Shown here in pieces: positions 53,713-63,341 of a stretch of 64,000 bases of DNA. The notes below the pieces were generated by a model, which worked only from the letters and a program-made list of their open reading frames with translations, had not been told where the DNA came from and ran no database searches. Within the stretch, counting starts at the first letter, position 1; each line of letters starts with the position of its first letter. Origin of the DNA: Geobacteraceae bacterium (GTDB lineage Bacteria; Desulfobacterota; Desulfuromonadia; Geobacterales; Pseudopelobacteraceae); the NCBI GenBank assembly GCA_021286935.1, contig JAJTBI010000007.1, forward strand, positions 1 through 64,000. The letters run 5' to 3'. Position numbers and translations under genes: made by a program.

Positions 53713-55565
53713 CGTATTTTTTTGCTGATACGCGCCAACGATTTCTGTACCAGCTCTGGGTTGTGGCCGCTGGCCACCGCCTGCTGCAATAGTTTGATTC
53801 CCTCCTGCGGAGTGCCGAGGTGATCGGCAAGCAGCAGGCCAGATTGGTAGTATGCCTCTGCCAGCAGTTTGGTGTCGTTGGGCGACAGTTTTGGTGCCTC
53901 TTTAATGACCTGCTGATAGGCAGTAAAGGCGGCTTGGTGGTCTGCCGCACGCTTATAGGCGTGGGCGCTTAGCAGCAGATGGATAAGCCGTGTACCGGGC
54001 GTCGTGGCAAGATCGGCAGCCCAAACATGGGCTTTGGCTGCCGGAAGATGCAGTGCCAGCTTTTGATTCAATGCAGCAATCCGCTGAACACCGCCAAGAT
54101 CCGGGAAGAAGTCGGCTCTTGTACGGTATGCCTCCAGAGCATCTTGGAGCTGACCGGTTCTTTCATACAGCCTGCCCAGCTCCAGCATAATGCCGGGGTG
54201 CAGCGGATGCAGCTGTTTGGCCTCCAGCAGCAGGGGCAGCGCCTGATTGTCCTGTTTGTCCTTAATCAGCGCTTCGGCCTGATGGTGCAGTTTTGAGGCC
54301 TTCTGCCGGTCAACTGACGGGATCAGGTCAGCGCGGCTGGCCAGCTGATCCAGCGCCTGAAGTGGCGGGAGACGATCCGGGTGGCGCAGGGGAAAGTTAA
54401 GGTTTGCCCAGCCCCGTTCGGGCTTGAAGTCACTTTTGGTGCTGAAACGCTGTGGAATCGTAGTGTCAAAATGCCAGCGGTAGTAATCAAGCTGGCTGGT
54501 TCCCTTCCAATCAGGAAACTGGCTTCGTACCGCAGGTTTATAGCCGTGGTTGGGCTTGATGCCGGACATGCTCTCTACCGTGTGAAAGAACTCATGCATA
54601 ACCAGTAGCGGTGCATAGCTGTTGATCAGGCGATGCCCGGGAATCTGGATGAAGCCACGCAACGGGCTGGCCAGCGTCCAGGGGATCAGTACATGGGGCA
54701 GGCTGCCGCCGGTGGCATACTGAGCAAATTTCTCTCCGCCGCCCCAGATGTAGACGATGGTATCAACCTGTTGATAGCGGTCGCGCAATAACGGCCAGAG
54801 TGACGGGGCAGCATGGTTCAGGTCAGGCTCCCGTATCTCGCCGCTGGTGCCATCCGGCCTGATCCGGAGCGCCTTGACTGAGCCCGAATACTCAAGAGTT
54901 GTGAATGTTGCAGAAAGCCTGCCCTGGCTCAGGGATTCCAGATAGCCACGCAGGGCGCTGAAGGCATGACGGGCGCGGGATTTCTGCTGCTCGTTGAGTA
55001 TTGTCCTGCCGGTGATCCGGTTGGCATGTAGCCCTGGCTGATCAAGCGATACGTCATGCAGAAAGACCAGCAGAAAACGATGGGTATAGTCAGGCTGCCG
55101 TCTTGGCAGTGTCAGCATCCGCTGGGCAAGTTGCAGATGGGTATCGCTATCCAGCAGGTTGGGTCCCCACGATTTTGCTATCCGGGGATACTGTCCGGCC
55201 AGCTCTGAGATGCGTCCAAAACGATCTGCAGCCTGTTGCCAGTCTGCATTGCCGAATGCGCTGTGACCATGCCACCAGGCTGCCAGGGCCACCTTGCGGG
55301 CGAATCGTTCCTTGAGGTGTTCCGGGGCAAGTGTGAGTGCTTCTTCTGCTGCAGACAGCATGGCTGGAAAATCATCGGCTTTTTCAGCCGCATCCAACCG
55401 TTCGGCAACAGCAGTCAGCGGTATGCCAGGCACGACTCCAGCCTTGGCAGTGGTACCGGTCAGTTCGGTTGGCTCACCCGGTGGTAGCTGGTCATCGGCA
55501 TAAACTGATGCTGCCAGCGTGCCACAGCAGGCTGCCAGCGCCAGAAATAGCCGGAGGCGGAACAT
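53709..55565 (-). CDS. Exported HExxH metalloprotease-like protein with TPR repeats
   Basis: The 618-residue protein has a signal peptide (1-23). A middle domain contains the zinc-protease motif H-E-F-F-H at 324-328. C-terminal TPR-like helices follow (about 415-615; P-G-I-M-L-E-L-G-R-L-Y-E-R-T-G-Q). A Gly/Trp-rich segment before the motif (Y-I-W-G-G-G-E-K-F) may line the active site. The third zinc ligand is not assigned. No family is recognised with certainty. It is coupled to ttcA. Confidence 0.7.
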   Translation of the reverse strand: MFRLRLFLALAACCGTLAASVYADDQLPPGEPTELTGTTAKAGVVPGIPLTAVAERLDAAEKADDFPAMLSAAEEALTLAPEHLKERFARKVALAAWWHGHSAFGNADWQQAADRFGRISELAGQYPRIAKSWGPNLLDSDTHLQLAQRMLTLPRRQPDYTHRFLLVFLHDVSLDQPGLHANRITGRTILNEQQKSRARHAFSALRGYLESLSQGRLSATFTTLEYSGSVKALRIRPDGTSGEIREPDLNHAAPSLWPLLRDRYQQVDTIVYIWGGGEKFAQYATGGSLPHVLIPWTLASPLRGFIQIPGHRLINSYAPLLVMHEFFHTVESMSGIKPNHGYKPAVRSQFPDWKGTSQLDYYRWHFDTTIPQRFSTKSDFKPERGWANLNFPLRHPDRLPPLQALDQLASRADLIPSVDRQKASKLHHQAEALIKDKQDNQALPLLLEAKQLHPLHPGIMLELGRLYERTGQLQDALEAYRTRADFFPDLGGVQRIAALNQKLALHLPAAKAHVWAADLATTPGTRLIHLLLSAHAYKRAADHQAAFTAYQQVIKEAPKLSPNDTKLLAEAYYQSGLLLADHLGTPQEGIKLLQQAVASGHNPELVQKSLARISKKIR

Positions 55566-55570
55566 GGGGC

Positions 55571-56677
55571 TCAGCTCCCACTGACCCGTTCCAGCAGAGA
55601 ACGGACCATCGGGCTAAAGGTTTCATGCTCCAGCAGGAAGGCATCGTGACCATAGGCAGACTGAATCAGGTGGTATTCCACCTCTTTGCCTAATCCCTGC
55701 AGGCAGGTCACCATCTCTTCGGTCTGATAGGGGGGGTAGAGCCAGTCAGAGCTGAAGGCAAAAAACTGGATTGGCGCCTGCACCCGGCTAAAGGCATCGG
55801 CCATGGATTCGTAGCCCCAGGCCACATCGTAGAGATCCAGCGCCTTGGCAAGATAGAGGAAACAGTTGGCGTCAAAGCGATCCACAAAGTTGTGGCCGTT
55901 ATAGTTCAGATAGCGTTCAACCTCAAACTGGCCAAAGAAATCAAACAGGCCGTCTTTGGCCGAGAAGCGACGATCAAATTTCTGCCACATTGATTCATCG
56001 GACAGGAAGGTGATATGCCCGATGCCGCGGGCCAGGGCCAGACCATCCTTGGGGTTGTGTTTGTACTCCCCCTTTTTCCAGGTAGGGTCATTAAAGATGG
56101 CCCAACGTGCTACGGCGTTCAGCGATATGGCCTGGGGTGACGGGCGTGGTGTGGTGGCCAGAGCGATCACCGAGGCGACCCGGTCCGGGTACTGGGTCGC
56201 CCATTCCAGGGCTTGCATGCCGCCCATGCTGCCCCCCATCACGCAGAGCAGGCGCGTGATCCCCAGGTGGTTCAGCAGCAGTTCCTGGGCTCGGACCATG
56301 TCACGGACGGTGATGACAGGAAAGGTAAGGTTGTAGCGCTTGCCGGTCTTGGGGTTGATGGAGGCCGGGCCGGTGGAACCGTAGCAGGAGCCGATCACAT
56401 TGGAACAAAGTACGCAGTAGCGGTCAGTGTCCAGCAGTTTTCCGGGACCGACAATGGCATCCCACCAGCCTGGCTTGGTCTCCTCTTCGCTGCGCTTGCC
56501 GGCCAGGTGGGCGTCACCGGTCCAGGCATGTTCCACCATAATCACGTTGGAACGATCAGCGTTTGGGGTGCCGTAGAGTTCATAGACCAGGGTGATCGGC
56601 GCAAGTATCCGACCGCTCTCCAACCGGACGCCGGAGTCAAAGGTTATGGTCTGTTCCTGTACAACGCCGATGGACAT
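55571..56677 (-). CDS. metX: Homoserine O-acetyltransferase MetX
   Basis: The ATG at 56677 gives 368 residues; an upstream frame overlaps the terminator and is rejected. It has the alpha/beta hydrolase nucleophile Ser about 150 (G-G-S-M-G-G) and the oxyanion segment [10 protein letters not shown]. It acetylates homoserine for methionine synthesis. A SAM riboswitch with terminator lies upstream, as expected for this pathway. Confidence 0.93.
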   Translation of the reverse strand: MSIGVVQEQTITFDSGVRLESGRILAPITLVYELYGTPNADRSNVIMVEHAWTGDAHLAGKRSEEETKPGWWDAIVGPGKLLDTDRYCVLCSNVIGSCYGSTGPASINPKTGKRYNLTFPVITVRDMVRAQELLLNHLGITRLLCVMGGSMGGMQALEWATQYPDRVASVIALATTPRPSPQAISLNAVARWAIFNDPTWKKGEYKHNPKDGLALARGIGHITFLSDESMWQKFDRRFSAKDGLFDFFGQFEVERYLNYNGHNFVDRFDANCFLYLAKALDLYDVAWGYESMADAFSRVQAPIQFFAFSSDWLYPPYQTEEMVTCLQGLGKEVEYHLIQSAYGHDAFLLEHETFSPMVRSLLERVSGS

Positions 56678-56694
56678 GAGTACCCCGAAACAAC

Positions 56695-56726
56695 AAAAGC
56701 CCCTGCATGGTATGGGAGCAGGGGCC
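56695..56726 (-). terminator. SAM-riboswitch terminator before metX
   Basis: On the minus strand GGCCCCTGC and GCAGGGGCTTTTGTT form a stem and U-tract, between the aptamer and metX. It would form when SAM is bound and stop transcription. Confidence 0.9.
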
Positions 56727-56736
56727 TTGAGTAACG

Positions 56737-56847
56737 TCAAGATCCTCGCTCATCTTCGCCTTGCGGCAGGATTTAGCACCTGACGCCCCTACCGGGACCG
56801 GTTGCTGTGGTTTCATAGGGCCTTATCCCTCCACCACTCTTGATAAG
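56737..56847 (-). promoter_or_regulatory. SAM-I riboswitch aptamer
   Basis: On the minus strand, CTTATCAAGAGTGG and GAGGGATAAGGCCCTATGA are the SAM-I hallmarks. CAGCAACC and GGTGCTAAATCC follow, and TCAAGA pairs with TCTTGA to close the aptamer. It controls metX through the terminator downstream. Confidence 0.93.
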
Positions 56848-57017
56848 CAGGTTGTGGGCGATAAAATACGTGAATGATCTCTGAGAGTCAATGTAAATTG
56901 AGAGGGTTACCGTTCAATTGGATAGCTCTGGAAAATGCCGTTACCATCTGGTATAACATTCAGGATTTCTGGAACAGACAAACTACATCACGATACGACA
57001 GAATCGGGAGGATGGTT

Positions 57018-57872
57018 ATGCGACGGTTGGTGCTACTGGTTGGTTTGCTATTGCTGCCGCTTGTGGGGGGCTGTGCCCACAACTACTATAATCTGCCGCA
57101 GGATGCGGTGGCGGAAAAAGTGAAGGTATTGGGAGTGGTGCCAATCATTGTCGATACCGACTCTGACATCCGCCATCCTCAGCGTGAAGAATTGATCACT
57201 CTGCTGACCAATGTTAACCGCTCCTTTGAACGTGACCTGCTGCGGTTGGTAAAAAACACCAACAGCTTTTATACGGTTACCCTGCTGGATGCAGACCCCA
57301 AGGCGGTCTTTGCCAGCACTTTGTTCCGGCGCGAACGCCGTGACGATGCAGCTATCCAGTACAATAAATATTTCTGGAAAGAAGATGCCCTGGCTGATTT
57401 CATGCGTAAAAACAGCCTGGATGCGGTGATGTTTGTGATTGTCAGTGGCATTACCCGCCCGGACAAGATCTCTTCCTCCAACCTGCTGGACTCTCTGACA
57501 ACCGACTATAACTTTCTGGTTATGACGGCCCAGATTGTGGATGCCAAGGCCACCATCCTCTGGGAATACCCCAACTTCCGGCAGCGGACCCTTTCGTACA
57601 ATCCGCTGATGAATCTGCAGTATCCTGATTTTGACGAGGCCAAGGCCAATATGAGCCCACGGGTGCAGGTCAAGTTCAAGACCTTGGAGGGGATCCGGCG
57701 CTCCCTTGAAAAGCGGCGTCTGGACCTGCTGCGCCGTGAAACCCCTGAGGTGGAGCTGTATATGGGCCAGTTTGAAGATATGACCTCCATGCTGGAGATC
57801 GACAAGGATCGTAAACCTGCGCCTCCCGCGCAGCCTGCACCAAAGAAGGATGAACAGGAGACCAAAAAGTGA
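57018..57872 (+). CDS. Lipoprotein, hypothetical
   Basis: The ATG at 57018 follows GGGAGG at 6 bases and gives a lipoprotein signal with lipobox L-V-G-G-C. The 284-residue mature part has mixed structure with E-R-D-L-L-R-L-V-K-N-T and a proline/lysine-rich end. I recognise no family. The last codons overlap the OsmC start. Confidence 0.65.
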   Translation: MRRLVLLVGLLLLPLVGGCAHNYYNLPQDAVAEKVKVLGVVPIIVDTDSDIRHPQREELITLLTNVNRSFERDLLRLVKNTNSFYTVTLLDADPKAVFASTLFRRERRDDAAIQYNKYFWKEDALADFMRKNSLDAVMFVIVSGITRPDKISSSNLLDSLTTDYNFLVMTAQIVDAKATILWEYPNFRQRTLSYNPLMNLQYPDFDEAKANMSPRVQVKFKTLEGIRRSLEKRRLDLLRRETPEVELYMGQFEDMTSMLEIDKDRKPAPPAQPAPKKDEQETKK

Positions 57873-58276
57873 AGATAGACATCAGTTTTGAAGGCGGTAA
57901 AAAAGTTGCCTCAACGTTTGAAAACGGACTACAGATGATGACTGACCAAGCTGTCGAGAACGGTGGCGACGGTAGCTATCCTGAGCCCTTTGCCTGTTTT
58001 CTTGGTTCCATCGGGACCTGCGCCGGTATCTATGTGCTTGAGTTCTGTAATGCCCGCAAGATTCCGACGGAAAAGGTGTCACTGACCCAGAACATTGAAT
58101 TTGAGCTTGATCCGCAGGGTAAACGTCGGGTCAGTAAGGTGAGCATGACCATCAACCTGCCTCCTGAGTTTCCTGAGCGCTACCAGAAGGCGATTGTCAA
58201 GGCTGCCGAGCTTTGCTCCGTTAAAAAAGCGATCATGCATCCCCCTGAATTTGTTATTGATTATCAGGTAGTATAA
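57869..58276 (+). CDS. OsmC family protein
   Basis: The 135-residue protein has the OsmC-type K-V-A-S-T-F and P-E-P-F-A-C-F-L-G-S-I-G-T-C-A-G-I-Y segment, and C-S-V-K-K-A-I near the end. Its two conserved cysteines suggest a peroxidase-type role in organic hydroperoxide reduction. The GTG start overlaps the lipoprotein stop. Confidence 0.85.
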   Translation: MKIDISFEGGKKVASTFENGLQMMTDQAVENGGDGSYPEPFACFLGSIGTCAGIYVLEFCNARKIPTEKVSLTQNIEFELDPQGKRRVSKVSMTINLPPEFPERYQKAIVKAAELCSVKKAIMHPPEFVIDYQVV

Positions 58277-58284
58277 AGGCATCC

Positions 58285-60627
58285 GTGGACGAAACACGTA
58301 AAGCAAAACTGACCAAGGAGCTCCAGGGGATTGGTGTAGGCGCTGTTGGCCTGTTCATCCTGCTGGCTTTTATCACCTTCAGTTCGGCAGACCAGTCGTT
58401 GAACAGTTGGTCAACCGAAGGGGGTATCCGCAACCTGGGGGGGCGTCTGGGTGCCCAGGTGGCTGATCTGTTCTTTATGCTGTTTGGCCTGGCTTCGTAT
58501 CTGCTGCCCGGAGCATTGCTGTTTATCTCCTATAACCTGCTGCGCTTCAAGGAACCCCGCCTCCGTTTTTACAAGGTTGCCGCCTTTATCGGCCTCCTCT
58601 TTTCGCTGGCATCACTGTTCGCCTTCAGCATTGAATCCACGAATTTTATGGGGCAGCAGATCCCCACCGGTGGCTTGATCGGACGGGGTACGGTCTTGAT
58701 GCTGCGGGGCAGCATGAATGCCTTTGGTGCCCTGCTGGTGTTATTGCCGCTGCTGGCGGCCTCAATCATGATCCTGTCTGGGTTCTCTTTTGTCCTGTTT
58801 GCCTCCTGGTGGCTGGAAAATTTGCGCACCAAGTGGGCTGCCCGCAAGGAACGTACTGCCCATGCCAAAGAGGGACGCGAGCGGGACAAGGCGTTGGCCG
58901 AAGGAAAGGCGGTACCGGTTAGTGGTCCGGTAATCAAGGAGGCGGCGGCGCCCTCCCCTACGCCACGTCCTAATTTCTTTAAAAAGGAAAAGAAAAAGGA
59001 GGCGGCCAAGGATAAGGCGGTACAGGAGTCGTTCGACTTTATCAAGCAGGAGGGGGATTTTATCACCCCGCCCTTGTCGCTGCTGGACCCTCCGCCCACC
59101 ACTGAACGGCGGGTTGATCGTGAGGCGTTGGAGATGAACGCCCGCCTGCTGGAAAAGAAACTGCTGGATTTCGGGATAGACGGCGAGGTGAAAGAGATCT
59201 GCCCCGGCCCGGTTATCACCATGTATGAGTTTGCCCCGGCCCCCGGCATCAAGATCAGTCGGATCGCCGGCCTGTCCGATGACCTGACCATGGCGCTGCA
59301 GGCGCTTTCAATTCGGATTGTCGCTCCGATTCCCGGTAAAGGGGTGGTGGGGATTGAGGTGCCGAACCGTGATCGTGAGACGGTCTACCTGCGCGAGATC
59401 TTTACCTGTGATGATTTTCTGCAAAGCCGGATGAAGCTGCCGCTGGTGCTGGGCAAGGATATCGCCGGTTTGCCCTCCCTGACTGATCTGGCCAAGGCCC
59501 CGCACCTGCTGGTGGCCGGTTCCACCGGTTCCGGTAAATCGGTCTCGGTCAATACCATGATTCTGTCCCTGCTCTACACCGCCACCCCCCGTGACGTTCG
59601 TTTCATCATGGTTGACCCCAAGATGCTGGAATTCTCCATGTATGAAGGGATTCCGCACCTGCTGCTGCCGGTGGTGACCGAGCCGAAAAAGGCCTCCCTG
59701 GCCCTGAAATGGGCGGTGAACGAAATGGAGCGCCGCTACCGCCTGCTGGCAGACAAAGGGGTTCGTAATATTGAATCCTACAATCGCAAGCTGGCGGTTG
59801 AGGAAGAAGAGCTGGCGGTCCATGATCTGGATGATGAGGATATTATCGAAGAGCTGGAAGAGGTGATTGAGGGGGAAGATCCGGCAATACTGGATGAGCC
59901 GCTGCCGTTTGTGGTTGATGATGAGGTGGATGAGCTGGAACACAGCCATCTGCCCTATATCGTGGTGATTGTGGATGAGTTGGCTGACCTGATGATGGTG
60001 GCCGGGCGCGAGGTGGAGGAGCATATCGCCCGTCTGGCCCAGAAGGCCCGGGCTGCCGGTATTCACCTGATTCTGGCCACCCAGCGGCCATCGGTGGATG
60101 TCATCACTGGTCTGATCAAGGCCAACCTGCCGTCCCGTATCTCGTTCCAGGTTTCTTCCAAGGTTGACTCCCGCACCATCCTGGATTGCAACGGGGCCGA
60201 GGCGTTGCTGGGGATGGGTGACATGCTCTACCTGCCCCCTGGCACCGGTCGTCTGCAACGGGTACATGGCGCCTTTGTCTCTGATGCCGAGGTGCAGCGG
60301 GTGGTAGACTTCCTCAAAAAGCAGGGCAAGCCGGTCTATGAAAAATCGATCCTTGAGATGAAGGATACGGATGACAAAGGCGGTGCCGGTGATGATGAAG
60401 AACAGGATGAACGCTGGGAAGATGCCCTGCGTCTGGTGGCTGAGACCAAGCAGGCCAGTATCTCCATGGTGCAGCGACGGCTGCGGATCGGCTATAACCG
60501 GGCGGCCCGGATTGTTGAGATGATGGAGCGGGAAGGGATGATCGCCCCCAGCGACGGCACCAGCAAGCCCCGTGAGATCTATATGGATATCATCAACGCC
60601 TACCTGAATTCACAACTGACGAGGTAG
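58285..60627 (+). CDS. ftsK: DNA translocase FtsK with an acidic motor insert
   Basis: The 780-residue protein has four membrane helices (about 15-175), a linker, and a motor with Walker A G-S-T-G-S-G-K-S (412-419) and V-D-E-L-A-D-L-M-M. The C-terminal gamma domain (R-R-L-R-I-G-Y-N-R-A-A) is present. Between about 503 and 555 lies an acidic insert (E-E-E-E, D-L-D-D-E-D, E-E-L-E-E-V) not usual at this point. It moves DNA at division. Confidence 0.93.
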   Translation: MDETRKAKLTKELQGIGVGAVGLFILLAFITFSSADQSLNSWSTEGGIRNLGGRLGAQVADLFFMLFGLASYLLPGALLFISYNLLRFKEPRLRFYKVAAFIGLLFSLASLFAFSIESTNFMGQQIPTGGLIGRGTVLMLRGSMNAFGALLVLLPLLAASIMILSGFSFVLFASWWLENLRTKWAARKERTAHAKEGRERDKALAEGKAVPVSGPVIKEAAAPSPTPRPNFFKKEKKKEAAKDKAVQESFDFIKQEGDFITPPLSLLDPPPTTERRVDREALEMNARLLEKKLLDFGIDGEVKEICPGPVITMYEFAPAPGIKISRIAGLSDDLTMALQALSIRIVAPIPGKGVVGIEVPNRDRETVYLREIFTCDDFLQSRMKLPLVLGKDIAGLPSLTDLAKAPHLLVAGSTGSGKSVSVNTMILSLLYTATPRDVRFIMVDPKMLEFSMYEGIPHLLLPVVTEPKKASLALKWAVNEMERRYRLLADKGVRNIESYNRKLAVEEEELAVHDLDDEDIIEELEEVIEGEDPAILDEPLPFVVDDEVDELEHSHLPYIVVIVDELADLMMVAGREVEEHIARLAQKARAAGIHLILATQRPSVDVITGLIKANLPSRISFQVSSKVDSRTILDCNGAEALLGMGDMLYLPPGTGRLQRVHGAFVSDAEVQRVVDFLKKQGKPVYEKSILEMKDTDDKGGAGDDEEQDERWEDALRLVAETKQASISMVQRRLRIGYNRAARIVEMMEREGMIAPSDGTSKPREIYMDIINAYLNSQLTR

Positions 60628-60629
60628 TC

Positions 60630-61418
60630 ATGCCAGAGCCACAGACGATCACCGCCGCCGCAATTCAGTTCAACGTTACCCAAGGGGACCTTGATGCCAA
60701 CCTGAACTATGTCCGTGCTGCCCTGAAACGGGTCGTAGAACAAGGAGCCAATCTAGCAGTGCTGCCGGAGATGTGGTCAACCGGCTTTGCCTACAAAAAT
60801 CTGGCCGAACTGGCGCAACGTACCGAAGCCGTAGTGGCTGAACTGTGTGAGCTCTCGGCCCAGTACAAGCTGGTGATTGTCGGCAGCCAGCCGGAGCCGG
60901 CTGATGATGGCCGCGTCTTCAACACCATCCATGTGGTTGATAACGGCCAAGTGGTGGCCCGTTACCGCAAGCTGCACCTGTTTTCTCTGTTGGGTGAAGA
61001 CAAGGCGTTCAAGGGGGGCGATAGCTGGTGTCTGGCAGAGACCTCCATTGGTAAGGTCGGCGTTATCATCTGCTATGACCTGCGCTTTCCTGAATTGTCC
61101 CGTCGGCTGGCGCTGGAGGGAGCACGGGTGATCTGCGTGCCGGCCCAGTGGCCCAAGCCTCGCCAGGAGCACTGGCGGACGCTGCTGCGGGCCAGGGCAA
61201 TTGAGAACCAGCTCTATGTTGTCTCCTGTAATGCCTGCGGCCAGATCGGCAAGCTTGATTTCTTTGGTATGAGTATGGTGATTGATCCCAAAGGCGAGGT
61301 GTTGGCCGATGCAGGTGAAGCGGTTTGTGAGGTTTCTGCAACCTTGGACTGGCAGGCCATGGAGGCGTGGCGGGCGCAGATCCCCTGTTTTGGTGATCGT
61401 CGGCCTGAATTGTATTGA
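60630..61418 (+). CDS. Carbon-nitrogen hydrolase (nitrilase superfamily)
   Basis: The 262-residue protein has the catalytic triad Glu 47 (L-P-E-M-W), Lys 114 (Y-R-K-L-H) and Cys 148 (I-I-C-Y-D-L-R-F-P-E). Its pattern fits omega-amidase or related amidases, but the substrate is not known. It is 3 bases after ftsK. Confidence 0.88.
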   Translation: MPEPQTITAAAIQFNVTQGDLDANLNYVRAALKRVVEQGANLAVLPEMWSTGFAYKNLAELAQRTEAVVAELCELSAQYKLVIVGSQPEPADDGRVFNTIHVVDNGQVVARYRKLHLFSLLGEDKAFKGGDSWCLAETSIGKVGVIICYDLRFPELSRRLALEGARVICVPAQWPKPRQEHWRTLLRARAIENQLYVVSCNACGQIGKLDFFGMSMVIDPKGEVLADAGEAVCEVSATLDWQAMEAWRAQIPCFGDRRPELY

Positions 61419-61432
61419 TACCGCATTGTTGC

Positions 61433-61461
61433 TTGACGACCTGACGCTGAAGGACTAGGTT
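61433..61461 (+). promoter_or_regulatory. Candidate tol operon promoter
   Basis: TTGACG (61433-61438) and TAGGTT (61456-61461) are separated by 17 bases. They are 31 bases before the GTG of tolQ, with AGGAGG between. Confidence 0.45.
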
Positions 61462-61491
61462 TAGCAATATTTTCTCAGGAGGTTCTATCCC

Positions 61492-62175
61492 GTGGGATTG
61501 GAAATGTTTTTTACCAGCACCGGTCTGGTGGTGAAGGGTGTGTTGCTGCTGCTGATCATGTTTTCAGTGGTTTCCTGGGCCATCATCATGTTCAAGTTTT
61601 TTCAGATCCAGAAGGCGTTCAGTGAGTCTGGCCGGTTCATGGACTTTTTCTGGAAGACCAAGCGGTTTGACTCAATTGCGTCACAGGTGGATCGCTTTGC
61701 CAGCTCTCCGCTGACAGCGCTGTTCAATGAAGGCTATAGCGAACTGAAGCAGTTGATGGAGGCGGAGGGCGCCAAGCCGGATCATGGTGGGCTCAGTACC
61801 GATCTGGGCGGGGTTGCCAACGTCACCCGCGCCCTGCGTCGCGCCACCAACCTGGAGGTCAACCGGCTGGAGAAGTATACAACTTTCCTGGCAACCACCG
61901 GTTCTACCTCACCTTTTATCGGCCTGTTCGGTACGGTCTGGGGGATCATGGTGGCCTTTGAAGGGATCGGCAAAACCGGTTCTGCCTCGCTGGCGGTTGT
62001 AGCACCTGGTATTGCCGAGGCGCTGATCGCTACAGCGGTTGGTCTGGTGGCTGCTATTCCGGCGGTTATGGCCTACAACCATTTCCAGCACAAAATCCGG
62101 GTTCTGGTGAAAGAGATGGACAGCTTCTCTACGGAATTCCTGAACATTGTTCAGCGCAACATCGCCGGGAAGTAG
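61492..62175 (+). CDS. tolQ: TolQ/ExbB proton-channel protein
   Basis: GTG at 61492 follows AGGAGG at 9 bases. The 227-residue protein has three membrane helices and the family segment F-I-G-L-F-G-T-V-W-G-I-M. It forms the proton channel with TolR. Order tolQ-tolR-tolA-tolB supports TolQ over ExbB. Confidence 0.9.
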   Translation: MGLEMFFTSTGLVVKGVLLLLIMFSVVSWAIIMFKFFQIQKAFSESGRFMDFFWKTKRFDSIASQVDRFASSPLTALFNEGYSELKQLMEAEGAKPDHGGLSTDLGGVANVTRALRRATNLEVNRLEKYTTFLATTGSTSPFIGLFGTVWGIMVAFEGIGKTGSASLAVVAPGIAEALIATAVGLVAAIPAVMAYNHFQHKIRVLVKEMDSFSTEFLNIVQRNIAGK

Positions 62176-62184
62176 GGGGACGCC

Positions 62185-62598
62185 ATGGCTATGGGTGGTG
62201 GTGATGATGATAGGGGCATGATGGCGCAGATTAACGTCACCCCGCTGGTTGACGTTATGCTGGTGCTGCTGGTTATTTTTATGGTGACCGCCCCGATGAT
62301 GCAGCAGGGGGTGCAGGTTAACCTTCCCAAGGCAGATACCAAAGGAATGAATGCCCAGGAAGATACGGTAATTGTTGCGGTTGACAAGAACGGTCGCACC
62401 TTTATCAACAAGGATGAGGTGCCGGGCGGGGATCTGCGTAAGAAGCTGTCTGAGATGTTTGCCACCCGCACGAAAAAAGAGGTCTTCCTGAAGGCAGATG
62501 CCGGTGTCCCCTATGGCGAAGTGGTACGGGCCATGGCTGAAATCAAGGGGGCCGGGATTGAACGGTTGGGTATGGTGACGGAGCCGGCCCAGAAATAA
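62185..62598 (+). CDS. tolR: TolR/ExbD protein
   Basis: The 137-residue protein has one membrane helix near the N-terminus with the essential Asp (P-L-V-D-V-M-L-V-L-L), then a periplasmic domain with V-P-Y-G-E-V-V. It partners TolQ. Confidence 0.9.
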   Translation: MAMGGGDDDRGMMAQINVTPLVDVMLVLLVIFMVTAPMMQQGVQVNLPKADTKGMNAQEDTVIVAVDKNGRTFINKDEVPGGDLRKKLSEMFATRTKKEVFLKADAGVPYGEVVRAMAEIKGAGIERLGMVTEPAQK

Positions 62599-62603
62599 GG
62601 TCT

Positions 62604-63341
62604 ATGTATCAACTTGTAGCTCGCAAAGACACCGGCTTGGGTGTCGCAACAGCACTGTCCGTCACGTTTCACGTGGCGGCGTTTGCTTTTCTGGTCTGGT
62701 GGCAGCAGCTGATGCCAAACCTGGGGCCGGTGCAGACCACCTATTATGTTGATGTGGTTAATCTGCCGGTGGCAAACCCGCGTGCAGGTAGTCCTACTGA
62801 TACCGGTAACGAGGCAAAACCAGCCCCACCTGCCCCTGCCCCGCAGGCAATGACAACCCCTGCAGTGCCGTCAAAAACAGCACCTGGGAAAAAAGCGGTA
62901 ACAGGCTCCACAACTGAATCTACGGCTTTTCAGGAACGGATGGCCAAGCTTGAGGGTAAGGTGGACGCACAACGTCAGTCCGCTGCCTTTGAGGAGCTGC
63001 GCAAAAGAGTTGCTGCACGGGGTAAAGTCGGTATGCCGAAGGGTGGCGGCACCGAGTCTGGCAGTGATTATACCGCCTACCTGCATTCACGGTTAAAGGA
63101 TTCCTTCAAGGAGACCATCAGCTACCAGACCAAGGCCCCTTTTGTGATGGTCAGAATCACCATTGACGGCGATGGCCGCATCATCAGGACGCGGATTGAA
63201 AAAAGCACCGGTGACAAGGCCTTTGAGCTTTCAGTTGTACGGGCCATCACCCTGGCTGAACAGTCCATTGTACCACCACCCTCCAGAACAGTGTATGAAG
63301 GGGCCTTTGTCTTTAAACCCCAGGGAGTTACTCAGCGATGA
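62604..63341 (+). CDS. tolA: TolA-like protein
   Basis: The 245-residue protein has an N-terminal membrane helix, a Pro/Ala-rich stretch (about 60-100), a short coiled coil, and a TonB/TolA-type C-terminal domain (Y-L-H-S-R-L-K, I-E-K-S-T-G). It is shorter than enterobacterial TolA. Its stop overlaps the tolB ATG. Confidence 0.85.
   Translation: MYQLVARKDTGLGVATALSVTFHVAAFAFLVWWQQLMPNLGPVQTTYYVDVVNLPVANPRAGSPTDTGNEAKPAPPAPAPQAMTTPAVPSKTAPGKKAVTGSTTESTAFQERMAKLEGKVDAQRQSAAFEELRKRVAARGKVGMPKGGGTESGSDYTAYLHSRLKDSFKETISYQTKAPFVMVRITIDGDGRIIRTRIEKSTGDKAFELSVVRAITLAEQSIVPPPSRTVYEGAFVFKPQGVTQR

Noticed and set aside
59308-60267. 319-codon minus-strand frame inside ftsK
   Set aside because: The plus-strand motor motifs explain this DNA, and the antisense product has low complexity.
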